Assembly (NCBI GenBank): GCA_026989135.1
Contig: JALSJZ010000151.1
Span: forward strand, 1 to 43,162
DNA: 43,162 nucleotides
DNA from: Sedimenticola sp.
GTDB lineage: Bacteria; Pseudomonadota; Gammaproteobacteria; Chromatiales; Chromatiaceae
Reading direction: 5' to 3'
In this document: piece by piece, positions 7,538-19,218 of the stretch
How the letters are laid out: each line of letters starts with the position of its first letter
Position numbering within the stretch: position 1 is the stretch's first letter
The notes under the pieces: generated by a model
What the model was told of the DNA's origin: nothing
Seen by the model: only the letters and a program-made list of their open reading frames with translations
The model's database searches: none
Made by a program: the position numbers and the translations under genes

Positions 7538-8764
7538 TTAGCTGCCAAAATCGTCATAGAATATGTTCCCATCATCTACGCCAAGGTCTTTAAGCATTTT
7601 TGTTACACAGCTGAGCATGATGGGTGGGCCGCAAATGTAGTATTCACACTCTTCGGGAGCTGGATGATCCTGCAAATAGTGGTCATATAGAATCTGGTGA
7701 ATGAAGCCGCTATAGCCCTGCCAGTTGTCCTCTGGCTGTGGATCAGATAGCGCCAGATGCCACTCGAAGTTGTCATGCTCTTTCTGTAGCTGATCGAAGT
7801 CATCCTGATAAAACACCTCACAGAGACTGCGTGCGCCATACCAGTAACTGATTTTACGTCTGCTGCCAGCCTGTTTCAGCAGATGGAAGATGTGGGATCG
7901 CATGGGCGCCATGCCGGCACCCCCGCCAATGTAAATCATCTCCGCATCGCTTTGCTGTGGGAAGAAGCTGCCATAGGGGCCGGAGACAACCACCCTGTCA
8001 CCCGGTCGCAGACTGAACAGATAGGAGGACATCTTGCCCGGTGGTATATCATTGGAACCCGGTGGTGCGAGGGCAATGCGGACATTGAATTTGAGTCCAC
8101 ACGGCTCATCGGCGTAGTTGGCAAGGCTATAGGCGCGCTGCAGCGGCTCATTCACCGTAGACTTCAGGCTCCACAGGCCAAGGCTATCCCATACCGGGCG
8201 GTACTTTTCGGCAATCTCGATATCAGAAAAATCAAGATGGTGTGGCGGTGCTTCGATCTGGAGATAGCTGCCTGGCCTGAAATTCAGCGTCTCACCTTCA
8301 GGCAGCTTCAGCACCAGCTCCTTGATGAAGGTAGCGACACTCTCATTGGAGATGACTTCACACTCCCACTTGCGCGTCTCAAATATCTCTGCTGGCAGCT
8401 CCAGCTTTAAATCCCGTTTCAGACGCAACTGGCAGGCCAGGTGATACCCCTCTGCAATCTGCTTTTTAGTCAAAAGATCCTTTTCAGTCGAAAGAACCTG
8501 TCCGCCTCCGGCCAGCACCTTGACCCGGCATTGGCCGCAAACACCTTTACCACCACAGGCGGAGGAGATAAAAATCCCCCGCTCTGTCAGCAGGGTCAAC
8601 AGGGTTCCGCCAGCCGCTGTTTCGATCCGTTTTTCCGGATCGTTATTGATCTCAATGCTGATTGGGCCTGTAGCGACCAGTTTACTCCTGGCGAACAGAA
8701 TCACCCCTACCAGAGAGAGGATAATAAAGGTAAAGAGAGCAACGCCTAAGAGGATTTCCAGCAC
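7538..8764 (-). CDS. nqrF: Na+-translocating NADH:quinone reductase subunit F
   Basis: The NADH-oxidising subunit, 408 residues: one N-terminal membrane helix (~4-25), a 2Fe-2S ferredoxin domain with Cys70, Cys76, Cys79 and Cys111, an FAD domain with RAYSLANY (210-217) and an NADH domain with [12 protein letters not shown]. Electrons pass NADH-FAD-2Fe-2S to the membrane flavins in NqrB-E. The length matches the family (~407). The start looks like GTG at 8762-8764. It is the last nqr gene of the operon, separated from nqrE by 141 bp carrying a palindromic repeat. Confidence 0.97.
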   Translation of the reverse strand: MLEILLGVALFTFIILSLVGVILFARSKLVATGPISIEINNDPEKRIETAAGGTLLTLLTERGIFISSACGGKGVCGQCRVKVLAGGGQVLSTEKDLLTKKQIAEGYHLACQLRLKRDLKLELPAEIFETRKWECEVISNESVATFIKELVLKLPEGETLNFRPGSYLQIEAPPHHLDFSDIEIAEKYRPVWDSLGLWSLKSTVNEPLQRAYSLANYADEPCGLKFNVRIALAPPGSNDIPPGKMSSYLFSLRPGDRVVVSGPYGSFFPQQSDAEMIYIGGGAGMAPMRSHIFHLLKQAGSRRKISYWYGARSLCEVFYQDDFDQLQKEHDNFEWHLALSDPQPEDNWQGYSGFIHQILYDHYLQDHPAPEECEYYICGPPIMLSCVTKMLKDLGVDDGNIFYDDFGS

Positions 8765-8785
8765 AGTTCAGACCTCACCTTCCCA

Positions 8786-8885
8786 ATGGGACAGGATTAA
8801 CATGATTTTTCAGGATGAACAGGATCTGCTTTGTCTGGTTTTCTTTGTAAGCGCATCTCAATCCTGAATAATCCTGTCTGTTTTA
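8786..8885. repeat. Dispersed palindromic repeat, family TTTTTCAGGAT, copy 2 (between nqrF and nqrE)
   Basis: The left end reads GGGACAGGATTAACATGATT and the right end TCAATCCTGAATAATCCTGT, roughly inverted. It fills most of the 141-bp nqrE-nqrF gap and could act as an RNA hairpin modulating the downstream nqrF message. Confidence 0.65.
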
Positions 8886-8905
8886 CACAAAAGTTGCATG
8901 AGTGA

Positions 8906-9514
8906 TTACAGCCTGATCCCGGAGAACGACATAAAACCCAGGGACATCAGCCCCGCCATAATGAAGATGATACCCGGGCCGTCCAACCCGGCTGGTACAT
9001 TCGCATACTTCAGGCGTTCGCGGATGGCCGCCAGAATGACGATGGCCAGTGTCCAGCCGACACCTGTGCCCAGCCCGTATACGATGCTCTGGCTAAAGTC
9101 ATAATCCCGCTCCACCATAAACAGGGAGGCACCCAGGATGGCGCAGTTGACGGTGATCAGTGGCAGGAAAATCCCGAGTGTCTGTTGCAGAGCAGGGAAG
9201 TCCCGATCCAGCACCATCTCCACAATCTGCACCACAGCAGCGATGACCCCGACATAGATCACCAGCCCTAAAAAGCGCATATCCAGCCCCGGCAGACCGG
9301 CCCAGCCCCAGGAGCCATCCTGGAGCAGATATTGGAAAATGAGGTTGTTGATGGGTACGGTGATGGTCTGCACCATAATGACTGCCAGCCCCAGCCCGAG
9401 AGCTGTCTCAACCCGCTTGGAGACAGCCAGGAACGGACACATGCCCAGGAAAAGAGCCAGCACCATGTTCTCAATGAAGACGGCCTTGATAAACAGGTTG
9501 ATATATTCCAACAT
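8906..9514 (-). CDS. nqrE: Na+-translocating NADH:quinone reductase subunit E
   Basis: A 202-residue membrane subunit, normal family length, with six hydrophobic helices and the hallmark start [20 protein letters not shown]. NqrD and NqrE together hold an Fe-S centre in the membrane. Family landmarks seen include [12 protein letters not shown] and [11 protein letters not shown], each carrying one of the conserved cysteines. ATG at 9514. Repeats flank it on both sides, whereas other nqr junctions overlap. Confidence 0.97.
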   Translation of the reverse strand: MLEYINLFIKAVFIENMVLALFLGMCPFLAVSKRVETALGLGLAVIMVQTITVPINNLIFQYLLQDGSWGWAGLPGLDMRFLGLVIYVGVIAAVVQIVEMVLDRDFPALQQTLGIFLPLITVNCAILGASLFMVERDYDFSQSIVYGLGTGVGWTLAIVILAAIRERLKYANVPAGLDGPGIIFIMAGLMSLGFMSFSGIRL

Positions 9515-9573
9515 CCGTAGCTCACCTTAAATGTTTCATGACTGGGGACTTGTTGTCGGTTTTTTCATTTGAT

Positions 9574-9718
9574 AATGGACAGGATTAACATGATTTTTCA
9601 GGATAAACAGGATTGCTTCACATTGTGTACGGTATAAGTGCAACCTATGATTTTCTCTGTAATCTTGTCGTCTAACAAATTCTGTAGATCCTGAAAAATC
9701 ATGTTAATCCTGTCTAAT
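9574..9718. repeat. Dispersed palindromic repeat, family TTTTTCAGGAT, copy 3 (between nqrE and nqrD)
   Basis: The ends GGACAGGATTAACATGATTT and ATCATGTTAATCCTGTC are close inverted repeats of ~26 nt flanking ~90 bp. This is the best-preserved copy of the family. It occupies the 254-bp nqrD-nqrE gap and may fold in the transcript. Confidence 0.7.
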
Positions 9719-9768
9719 GCAATTTTAGAAAAATCTTATAAAGCTCTCTGTCAATCACCTGAATATCC

Positions 9769-10410
9769 TTATCCCTTGCCCGAGCGAAAACTGTTCGCAG
9801 CCCAGATCAACAATCCGATGATAAAAAAGGCGCTGGGGGGCAGCAGCAGCATGCCGTTTGGCACATACCAGCCGCCCTCATAGGCGGAAGGCAGTACTGT
9901 ATAACCCAACAGGGTGCCGCTACCCAGCAGCTCGCGGATGGTTGCCACAATAATCAGTACCAGGCTGTAACCCAGGCCGTTGCCCAGGCCGTCAAGAAAG
10001 CTCAGCCACGGCGGGTTTTTCATGGCGAAAGCCTCTACCCGTCCCAGAATGATGCAGTTGGTGATGATCAGCCCGACAAATACCGACAGGGATTTACTCA
10101 AATCATAGGCGTAGGCCTTGATAAACTGATCCACCACAATCACCAGCGAGGCAATGACCGTTATCTGTACAATGATGCGAACACTGCTCGGGATCTGATG
10201 GCGCATGGCGCTGATGATGGTGTTGGAGCCGCATAACACGGCGGTGACAGCCATGCACATAATCAGCGTCGTCTGCAGTGAGGCTGTCACTGCCAGGGCG
10301 ATACAGATCCCCAGCACATAATGGGTGATGGGGTTGCGGTCAAAAAGAGGCCCCAGCAGCGCATTGCGAGCCTGACGACTCATCCAGCCGGGTTTTGCAT
10401 TAGAGATCAT
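9769..10410 (-). CDS. nqrD: Na+-translocating NADH:quinone reductase subunit D
   Basis: A 213-residue membrane subunit with six helices, [15 protein letters not shown] being the cysteine-bearing segment shared with RnfE. A longer frame starts at 10491, but ATG 10410 has a strong AAGGAGG nine bases upstream and gives the usual length. It overlaps the end of nqrC by 11 bp. It works with NqrE in the membrane Fe-S centre of the Na+ pump. Confidence 0.96.
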   Translation of the reverse strand: MISNAKPGWMSRQARNALLGPLFDRNPITHYVLGICIALAVTASLQTTLIMCMAVTAVLCGSNTIISAMRHQIPSSVRIIVQITVIASLVIVVDQFIKAYAYDLSKSLSVFVGLIITNCIILGRVEAFAMKNPPWLSFLDGLGNGLGYSLVLIIVATIRELLGSGTLLGYTVLPSAYEGGWYVPNGMLLLPPSAFFIIGLLIWAANSFRSGKG

Positions 10411-11188
10411 GTTTATCACCCTCCTTACGCATCTTGGCCAGGAATGGCCCGAAACCGTCCGGCCCAAGCCAGAACCGCAGCAGATCCTCAATTCCTCGGG
10501 TGGTCAGGGTGGCACCGGACAGGGCATCGACCTGATGGCTGGCATCTGCATCCCATCTGTTCACCGGCCCCTTCACCAGCCGTATTGCCGGCCTCCACTG
10601 CTCATCATAGAGCTGTTTTCCAGGCCATAATTCTTTCCACTGCGGGTCATCAAACTTGCCACCCAGGCCGGGGGTTTCAGCATGCTCGTAGAAGCTCAAC
10701 CCTACGACGGTATTGCCATCACGCTTCAGCGCCAGAAACCCATAGAGTTGAGACCAGAGCCCATAGCCATGCACCGGTAGCACAATGGTTTTGATCTCTC
10801 CTGCGGCATCGCGAACCAGGTAGATTCGGGCATAGTTGGCGCGGCGCTTGATCTGGGCGATATCCTGCTCCGGGGTCAAGGCGATGCTCTGTGCCGGATT
10901 TCTGGCTGCCCGACGTGCATCGAAATGGTCAGGATCCCCCGCCTCCACAAACTCCCCTGAGGCGAGATCCACCAGCCGTGGCTCCAGCTGCCGGGAGAGC
11001 TCCTCCACGCTCTTGCCGGGTTGCAGCAGTCCGGCGGCGGCCAGTACATTGGTTTGCCGATCCAGCAGCTGGTTGGCCTGTTGTACTGGCCGCAGCAGTA
11101 CTACAGCTGTGGTGACCAGTGCAGCGCAGACCACGCAGACCACCAGCACCACGCCAACAGCTCTGCGGTTGCTATGGTCAGCCTGCAC
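10400..11188 (-). CDS. nqrC: Na+-translocating NADH:quinone reductase subunit C
   Basis: A 262-residue subunit with one N-terminal helix (~11-33) and a periplasmic FMN-binding domain. The flavinylation motif DALSGATLT places the covalently bound FMN on Thr227, the residue loaded by ApbE. The start is GTG at 11186-11188, overlapping nqrB by 11 bp. No apbE gene lies in the window, so FMN attachment must rely on one elsewhere. Confidence 0.96.
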   Translation of the reverse strand: MQADHSNRRAVGVVLVVCVVCAALVTTAVVLLRPVQQANQLLDRQTNVLAAAGLLQPGKSVEELSRQLEPRLVDLASGEFVEAGDPDHFDARRAARNPAQSIALTPEQDIAQIKRRANYARIYLVRDAAGEIKTIVLPVHGYGLWSQLYGFLALKRDGNTVVGLSFYEHAETPGLGGKFDDPQWKELWPGKQLYDEQWRPAIRLVKGPVNRWDADASHQVDALSGATLTTRGIEDLLRFWLGPDGFGPFLAKMRKEGDKHDL

Positions 11189-12443
11189 GGCGCCGCCTCC
11201 TTCTGTTGATGTGTAGCTTCACTACGCAGTAATCAATGAGTGGTGCCATCAGATTGGCGAACAGGATGGCCAGCATGGTGCCTTCGGGATAGGCCGGGTT
11301 ATATACCCGAATAAGTACCACCATCACCCCGATAAGGGCACCATAGAGCCACTTGCCAAGATCTGTCATGGCGGCGGAGACTGGGTCTGTCGCCATAAAG
11401 ACCAGACCGAATGCAAACCCGCCCAGCACCAGATGCCAGTGGGCCGGGATGGCCAGCAGCGGATTGGTGTCGCTTGCCAGCAGATTGCACAGCGTGGCCA
11501 GCAGTACCATGCCGATCAATCCACTCAGCATGATGCGCCAGGAGGCAACACGGGTGTAGAGCAGGATTGCCGCACCAAACAGGATGGCCAGAGTGGATGT
11601 CTCGCCCACACTGCCTGGCAGGTTGCCGATAAAGGCATCCCACCAGCTGACGCCGGATGCCTCGATGGCCGCCATTACCGTGCTGTCAGAGACATTCTGT
11701 CCGGCTCTGACCGCAACAGCGAGAGGTGTGGCGCTACTGAAAGCGTCCATGGCAGAGGAGGTAGCACCGCTGACGGCATCCACAGCTATCCATACCGTAT
11801 CCCCGGAATTCTGTGCCGGGTAGGCGAAGTAGAGAAATGCCCGTCCTGCCAGCGCCGGGTTGACAAAGTTGTGGCCGGTGCCGCCAAACACCTCCTTGGC
11901 GATAACCACGCCAAATGAGATGCCCAGCGCAGCCTGCCACAGAGGAATAGTAGGTGGCAGGATCAGTGCGAACAGCAGCGAGGTGACGAGAAAGCCTTCA
12001 CTGATCTCGCGGCCACGCAGCTGGGCGAACAGCACCTCCCAAAAGCCGCCGACTGCCAGGGTGACCAGATAGATCGGCAGGAAATAGGCCAGGCCGAGCG
12101 CCAGATTATCCCATGCTGAAGTGGGGTCATGACCGGCGAACAGCAGCTGAATCAACAGGCTGCGCCAGCCTTCGATCGAGCCGCCCCCCGCCGCTATCGC
12201 CTGGTTGGCCTGCCAGCCGACGTTATAGACCCCTGCCAACAGCGCTGGCAGTACGGCAATGCAGACGATGATCATGACCCGCTTGAGGCTGATGGCATCC
12301 CGGATATGGGTCAGCCCTGCGGTCACTCTGCCAGGGGTATAGAGAAAGCCCTCGGTCGCCTCATAGAGCGCACTTAGCCGCTGATACTTGCCGCCAGCGG
12401 AGAACTTGGGCCGATGCTGCGCAAGAAATGCCTTCAAATCCAT
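11178..12443 (-). CDS. nqrB: Na+-translocating NADH:quinone reductase subunit B
   Basis: A 421-residue subunit with about ten membrane helices; it carries covalent FMN and riboflavin and is the main Na+ pathway. ATG 12443 (MDLKAFL) is chosen over an upstream start at 12464 because it matches the family start and lies 4 bp after the nqrA stop. Landmarks include [20 protein letters not shown] and the C-terminal VNPAYPEG-like [12 protein letters not shown]. The FMN site aligns with SGAT (Thr228), but a ~10-residue insertion follows with a second look-alike, DAFSSAT (Thr239). The C-terminal tail is very basic (six arginines). Confidence 0.96.
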   Translation of the reverse strand: MDLKAFLAQHRPKFSAGGKYQRLSALYEATEGFLYTPGRVTAGLTHIRDAISLKRVMIIVCIAVLPALLAGVYNVGWQANQAIAAGGGSIEGWRSLLIQLLFAGHDPTSAWDNLALGLAYFLPIYLVTLAVGGFWEVLFAQLRGREISEGFLVTSLLFALILPPTIPLWQAALGISFGVVIAKEVFGGTGHNFVNPALAGRAFLYFAYPAQNSGDTVWIAVDAVSGATSSAMDAFSSATPLAVAVRAGQNVSDSTVMAAIEASGVSWWDAFIGNLPGSVGETSTLAILFGAAILLYTRVASWRIMLSGLIGMVLLATLCNLLASDTNPLLAIPAHWHLVLGGFAFGLVFMATDPVSAAMTDLGKWLYGALIGVMVVLIRVYNPAYPEGTMLAILFANLMAPLIDYCVVKLHINRRRRRRAG

Positions 12444-12447
12444 GAGA

Positions 12448-13791
12448 TCAGCCCTCCCTCTCAATCCGGTTCAGAGTCTCACGCAGCAAGGGCCCATAAT
12501 CATATTTCCCCGGGCAGACAAAGGTGCACAGTGCCAGATCCTCTTCATCAAGCTCCAGGCAGCCCAATTGCCGGGCCATCTCCGTATCTCCGACAATCAG
12601 GGCGCGCAGCAGTTGGGTCGGCAGGATATCCAGCGGCATCACTGCTTCGTAGCTGCCCACCGGCACCATGGGTCGAGTCTCACCCCCCGTGCTGGTGGAA
12701 AAAGCAAATTTTCTGGCTGGAGGGAGGCTGGAGCTGAACAGATTGAGGGCTGAGAACTTCTCCTTGCCTGGGCGCAGCCAGCCAAACAGCTCCTGTTGGC
12801 GACCCTCTGCCAACACCGAAACCTGCAGATGATAAGGCCCCAGGTAGGCCAGTGCCGCTTGCGCCCGCCTGCCGCATAACAGCGGCCCGGAGACAATCCG
12901 GTTATCTCCGGTTTTCAGCTCACCGGTGGTCAGTTCATTCAGATTGGCTCCGATGCGGGTCTGCACCAGACGCGGCCGTTTAACCTGGGGGCCGGCCAGA
13001 GAGACCACCCGTTCAACCGGTAGAGTGCCGGTGGTAAAAAGGCGGCCGATGGCCACCACATCCTGGTAGTTCAGATGCCAAACGGATCGCCTCTCGTCTA
13101 CCGGCTCCAGAAAGTGGATATGGGTTCCCACCAGCCCGGCTGGGTGGGGGCCGGTAAATTCATGTGTGATCACGCGGGGATTGGGGCTTTCCGGGATAGC
13201 GGCACCGGATGCTTTACAGAGATGGAGCCTGCCTGGCCCGAGTTTTGCCAGAAGTTCCAGGCCATTGATGAAGTGCTGTTCCTGTCCGCGCAGAACCAGT
13301 TGCGGGTCGGCTGCCAGTGGGTTGGTATCTATAGCTGTGATAAATATGGCGTGCGGTGTGCTGTCTGCCGTCGGGATTTTACTGAACGGGCGTGTTCGCA
13401 GGCAGGTCCACAACCCGGATCGGAGCAGGTTTTCCCGAACCTGTTCACCCGTTAATCCAGTCAGCTCATCCTGGGAACAGGCGGCAAATGGAGTCTCTTC
13501 TTCCGTCTCATCTATCTTGATTGCAATGGAGAGCAGCGTACGCCTTTCACCGCGATTGATAGCGCTCACCACACCGCCCGCCGGTGCGGTGAAGTGGACG
13601 CTGGGCCTGCTCTTGTCGGTAAAGAGCAGCTGCCCCCGGCTGACCTTCTCGCCGGTCTCAACCGCCACTGCCGGTTTCAGGCCGATATAATCGCCGGCCA
13701 CCAGTGCAACCTCTGTTACTGGTTTATCTTCCAGTAACTGCTCCGGCCTGCCCGCGATGGGAAGATCCAAACCTCTCTTGATTCTAATCAT
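12448..13791 (-). CDS. nqrA: Na+-translocating NADH:quinone reductase subunit A
   Basis: A 447-residue, largely hydrophilic subunit at the cytoplasmic face, associated with quinone binding; normal length. It starts [18 protein letters not shown], typical of the family, with an RnfC-like barrel-sandwich domain and the C-terminal [12 protein letters not shown] motif. First gene of the Nqr operon; ATG 13791 follows a promoter-like pair at 13841-13869. NqrA together with NqrF identifies the complex as Nqr, not Rnf. Confidence 0.97.
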   Translation of the reverse strand: MIRIKRGLDLPIAGRPEQLLEDKPVTEVALVAGDYIGLKPAVAVETGEKVSRGQLLFTDKSRPSVHFTAPAGGVVSAINRGERRTLLSIAIKIDETEEETPFAACSQDELTGLTGEQVRENLLRSGLWTCLRTRPFSKIPTADSTPHAIFITAIDTNPLAADPQLVLRGQEQHFINGLELLAKLGPGRLHLCKASGAAIPESPNPRVITHEFTGPHPAGLVGTHIHFLEPVDERRSVWHLNYQDVVAIGRLFTTGTLPVERVVSLAGPQVKRPRLVQTRIGANLNELTTGELKTGDNRIVSGPLLCGRRAQAALAYLGPYHLQVSVLAEGRQQELFGWLRPGKEKFSALNLFSSSLPPARKFAFSTSTGGETRPMVPVGSYEAVMPLDILPTQLLRALIVGDTEMARQLGCLELDEEDLALCTFVCPGKYDYGPLLRETLNRIEREG

Positions 13792-13840
13792 GAGTCACCG
13801 AACAGCACATGGGCGTTCCATTTTTGGCATCTCTTCAGAA

Positions 13841-13869
13841 ACAATAGGTGGTGCAGGATGATACGTCAA
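13841..13869 (-). promoter_or_regulatory. Sigma-70-type promoter candidate for nqrA
   Basis: On the minus strand TTGACG (13864-13869) and TATTGT (13841-13846) are separated by 17 bp, about 50 bp before the nqrA start. This is close to consensus in both boxes and spacing. No mapped start site is available. Confidence 0.5.
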
Positions 13870-13894
13870 CATCTCTAACTGTTCAGGCTAGCCA

Positions 13895-14383
13895 TTATTT
13901 TTCCGGTGATTTTTCTTTTAAGCACTCAACGTGAACGATCAGTGTATCGACTGTCTCTTTTAGCAGATCGAGCTCATCAAGTGTCAGGTCATCCAGCTGT
14001 TCGAGGTTGTACTCTATCGTATCGATTATCTGTTTATGGGGGCGCTGCATGGGCCTCATGAAGTAGCCCGTAACCGTTGCGACAATGGTTCCGAAAAACA
14101 GCACCGAGCCAATGACTATCCATATACCACCGATCAATTGAGCAGCACCGGATCTCGGCATATCAGCGATTCCTGCGGTAGAAAATGCAGCTATCCCCCA
14201 GTACAGCGCCTCCCCATACGATTTGACAGATGCTCCTTCTGTACCCCGTTCTGCCAGGTATACGCCAGCAGAAAACAGTAGCCACAGCGTGATTAACAGA
14301 ATTACCATTTTTGCAAATGGCGTGTGCGCAGAGATGTCCTTAATGAATCTCTTAAGCCGTGCATTTTCCTCTGTTCTTCTCAT
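13895..14383 (-). CDS. Two-TM ion-channel-like protein (Ion_trans_2 type) with altered filter
   Basis: 162 residues: a helix at ~24-43, a pore-loop region at ~58-76, a second helix at ~82-106 and a C-terminal coiled, acidic cytosolic part (~115-162). The layout matches a minimal K+ channel pore. The filter position reads STAGIAD (68-74) where TVGYGD is expected, so K+ selectivity is doubtful. The C-terminal YNLEQLDDLTLDELDLLKET heptad-like segment may allow tetramerisation. It lies between the nqr promoter and the PD-(D/E)xK-like gene, 163 bp from the latter, with no clear functional tie to either. Confidence 0.65.
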   Translation of the reverse strand: MRRTEENARLKRFIKDISAHTPFAKMVILLITLWLLFSAGVYLAERGTEGASVKSYGEALYWGIAAFSTAGIADMPRSGAAQLIGGIWIVIGSVLFFGTIVATVTGYFMRPMQRPHKQIIDTIEYNLEQLDDLTLDELDLLKETVDTLIVHVECLKEKSPEK

Positions 14384-14546
14384 CGTCTATACCTTTGATC
14401 TGGCCTTCATTTCCAATAGCATCACCCCATCTCCTTTAGTTTGAAGCTATCCAACGCCCGGTCAAGAATGGGTCTCCTGGCAGGGCTTTTTTCTCTGCAT
14501 ATATGCAGGTTTTACGGCGGCTTGCTGTAGCTGGTTTTTCTGTTTA

Positions 14547-15155
14547 TCACGGTTCTCCCCCCAGTAATTTCTCCAGGGTCATCAAAAAGCCCAGAGCAGG
14601 ATCCTTGAACTGGGCATGGCGCATCACATCCCGGTGCTGGTGCAGGTGCTCCTGGAGAAAGTGCAGTACATGTCCGAGGTCGATGACTTCGTAGTGCCGC
14701 TCCTTGCCACCTGAACTGTCCGCCGAGCCAAAGGCGACCAGCCGTATGCGGTGTCCCGATGGTGCGGTAACAGTGCCTTTGTTGATCAACTGGTGTACCA
14801 GCTGGCTTACATCGTGCGCCGGGCAGCAGCCAAAGCGAGCCAAAACCGTACGCAGCACGGCCGGGTTGGTCGCACCGTGATTGAGTTTGGCTCGCCCCTC
14901 CTTGACCTCTCCGACGAGCATATCGGCCTGGTCATGGGGACAGTGCAGTGCTGGATCTGGGGCGTAGAGCGCCTCTCCGCCCCGTTTGTCCGGTATCAGC
15001 CGCCCGGCACCGGGGAACCGGAAGGCGAGGATGTCGAGATCGGTTACCATCCGGTATCTTCCCCGGCCGGAGGCTTCGATTATCGGGTACTCGGCCACGG
15101 TAAAGTAGCCGTTAACGTGCAGGTAGGCCTGCACCAGAGCCACTGCATTGTCCAT
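14547..15155 (-). CDS. Uncharacterised protein with a possible PD-(D/E)xK nuclease core
   Basis: A 202-residue cytosolic protein that I do not recognise by name. Residues ~18-95 hold VAEYPIIEASGRGRY, then TDLDILAFRFP, then MLVGEVKEGRAKLN, which is the order expected for a PD-(D/E)xK core (acidic D in a strand, followed by E-x-K in the next). The rest has HCPHDQAD (Cys/His), CCPAHD and a basic/His-rich region near 160-180. It starts 17 bp after the Met/His-rich protein, so it may share that transcript. Nuclease activity is a fold-level guess only. Confidence 0.45.
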   Translation of the reverse strand: MDNAVALVQAYLHVNGYFTVAEYPIIEASGRGRYRMVTDLDILAFRFPGAGRLIPDKRGGEALYAPDPALHCPHDQADMLVGEVKEGRAKLNHGATNPAVLRTVLARFGCCPAHDVSQLVHQLINKGTVTAPSGHRIRLVAFGSADSSGGKERHYEVIDLGHVLHFLQEHLHQHRDVMRHAQFKDPALGFLMTLEKLLGGEP

Positions 15156-15172
15156 TACGGTTCTCCCGTCTG

Positions 15173-15490
15173 CTATTTGGTTTTGCTGTGTATGTGCTGC
15201 TGGATCTCTTTATCGGCACAAGCCATCTCTTTGTTGCCTTGATGCATTGCCATGCCCTCATGCATGGTCTGCATGGCTTGCATGTGTGTCTGCACCAGTC
15301 TATCCCGCTCGACCGGATCGTCGGTTTTACGAATCTCTTCCATCTGGCTCATCATCTCCTGCATCTGTTCACACATCATGGGTTCACTCTTCATCCCTTG
15401 CTCTTTTGGGTGATGACTCTCATCGGCATGCAGGAGCAGTTGTGGCATAAGCAGTGCGCCTGCCAGGGTCAATGTGATGATCTTTTTCAT
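15173..15490 (-). CDS. Small exported Met/His-rich protein, probable copper-binding
   Basis: 105 residues with a signal peptide (~1-22) and a mature part of mostly helix rich in methionine (about 18) and histidine. Repeated MxxxM spacing (MCEQMQEMMSQMEE, MHEGMAMH) suits Cu(I) binding in the periplasm. Its position after the YHS protein and copA ATPase supports copper handling. No family name is assigned. It has two cysteines in the mature part. Confidence 0.6.
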   Translation of the reverse strand: MKKIITLTLAGALLMPQLLLHADESHHPKEQGMKSEPMMCEQMQEMMSQMEEIRKTDDPVERDRLVQTHMQAMQTMHEGMAMHQGNKEMACADKEIQQHIHSKTK

Positions 15491-15548
15491 AGCATTCCCC
15501 AGTTGTTGTGGTGCTGGCTTGCGTTAGCCGGGGGAGGTATTTTCCGGG

Positions 15549-16034
15549 CTAACTCTTCGGAGGCATCCGGTGGCAGCCGGGAGCAGGCTTTACCAAAATA
15601 TTCTCCAGCTCGGATGCCTCATTGCTCTGCACCCAGGCTCGATGCAGTCGCTCCAGCCAGCTCTTGCTGAGTGGTAGCCTAGCATCTGTGAGTGCTTTTT
15701 CGATCACCTTCTCGGTTACTTGCAGCAGGTCATAGGTGATCTGTACTCTCTCTCCATCAACGGTAACTTTTTTTATCCCCATCAGCGCAGTAAGGCAGGA
15801 GATAACCTGCTGTGCAGTATCGGCATCCAATGGCTCGGCCATCTGCAGTGTCCGCTGTTTAATATCTTCACCCCGGTCGGCTTTACCAAGATAGAGCAAG
15901 GGGTGAGCTGCGAAGGTCTCTTTGCACTGTTCAGAACAGAAGTGCAGGATTTTTTTATTATGTTGTATCGTCTGTGCGTTGAACTCTCCAATCATGTCGC
16001 AAACGGGGCAAATATGGATAATCTCTTCAGTCAT
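15549..16034 (-). CDS. YHS-domain protein with an HMA-like C-terminal domain
   Basis: 161 residues from ATG 16034, which has an AGAGGAGAA ribosome site 6 bases upstream; the longer frame to 16169 has none. Res 9-42 form a YHS-type metal domain (CPVCDM...HFCSEQCKETFAAHP) like that of the neighbouring copA. Res ~68-112 resemble a ferredoxin-like heavy-metal-associated fold (DADTAQQVISCLTALMGIKKVTVDG) but without the CxxC metal site. Probably a cytosolic copper carrier or sensor feeding the P1B ATPase; that role is inference. It lies 177 bp downstream of copA. Confidence 0.6.
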   Translation of the reverse strand: MTEEIIHICPVCDMIGEFNAQTIQHNKKILHFCSEQCKETFAAHPLLYLGKADRGEDIKQRTLQMAEPLDADTAQQVISCLTALMGIKKVTVDGERVQITYDLLQVTEKVIEKALTDARLPLSKSWLERLHRAWVQSNEASELENILVKPAPGCHRMPPKS

Positions 16035-16211
16035 GACGTTCTCCTCTTTACATGATGTTTTATTCCGAACTCCTACGGTTAGAAATGCTCTCCATTGGTT
16101 GCAGGGTGAAAAAAAGTGAGTCTCTTGTGAGCCTGTTGCTGTATGTCTTGCCAAATGCTGCCTCGGCATGCGGCTGTTGGATCTGAGTCAAAAGTACATG
16201 GGTGTAAAACA

Positions 16212-18673
<2,462 letters not shown>

Positions 18674-18677
<4 letters not shown>

Positions 18678-19093
18678 CTCCTCTCTCCTTTAGTTATTGA
18701 CTCAATCAAGTGGCAGATTGCCTCACCATCAGGCTCTTTGTCCGGCATTGTTTTCCACCTCTCCAGTGCGCTGTCCATGCGCTGTTGCAGTTGGTTCAGT
18801 CCAGCCAGCTTCTCCCTGTTTTCGTTGATACGCTGTCGGATCATTTCGCGCACGGTCGGGCAGGGTGACTGCCCGCTGCGACCATGATCAAAAATGGTGT
18901 CTATCTCACGCAGTGTGAAACCGAGCCTTTTGGCGCGGCAGATGAACTGCACTTTTTTTACATCATCACTGTTGAAGAGGCGGTAGCCGTTATCAGGGTT
19001 GCGAGACGGCTTTAACAGACCGATACGCACATAATGTCGTATCGCATCCGGTGTTGTTTGTGCTGCTTTTGATAATGCACTGACCGTTAACAT
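18674..19093 (-). CDS. MerR-family metal-responsive regulator
   Basis: 139 residues from ATG 19093, with GAGAGG about eight bases upstream; a GTG start nine bases earlier is possible. An N-terminal winged-helix with [13 protein letters not shown], the arm [20 protein letters not shown] and a long dimer helix follow the MerR plan. Candidate metal cysteines fall at 52, 78 and 127 of this version. The C-x7-C loop of CueR is not evident, so the metal is not settled, although the coupling to copA favours copper. It overlaps copA by 4 bp and probably controls its own promoter at 19143-19174. Confidence 0.85.
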
Positions 19094-19142
19094 CTTCTGC
19101 ACCTCTCAGGTGGCTGAATTGCTTGTCTATGCCTTACTCATA

Positions 19143-19174
19143 AGTGTAAATCCCGGGTGCTGCACATAGGTCAA
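19143..19174 (-). promoter_or_regulatory. MerR-type promoter with 20-bp spacer in front of merR-copA
   Basis: On the minus strand TTGACC (19169-19174) and TACACT (19143-19148) are 20 bp apart. Over-long spacers of 19-20 bp are the signature of promoters untwisted by MerR-family activators. It lies 50 bp before the merR start. No perfect dyad is obvious in the spacer. Confidence 0.5.
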
Positions 19175-19218
19175 CCTCTTTCATAGAAATATGTTTTATC
19201 GAGAATGGGTCATGCCGG

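Noticed and set aside
7538-13791. Rnf complex instead of Nqr
   Set aside because: NqrA and the NADH-oxidising, FAD-containing NqrF are present; RnfB/RnfC ferredoxin proteins are not.
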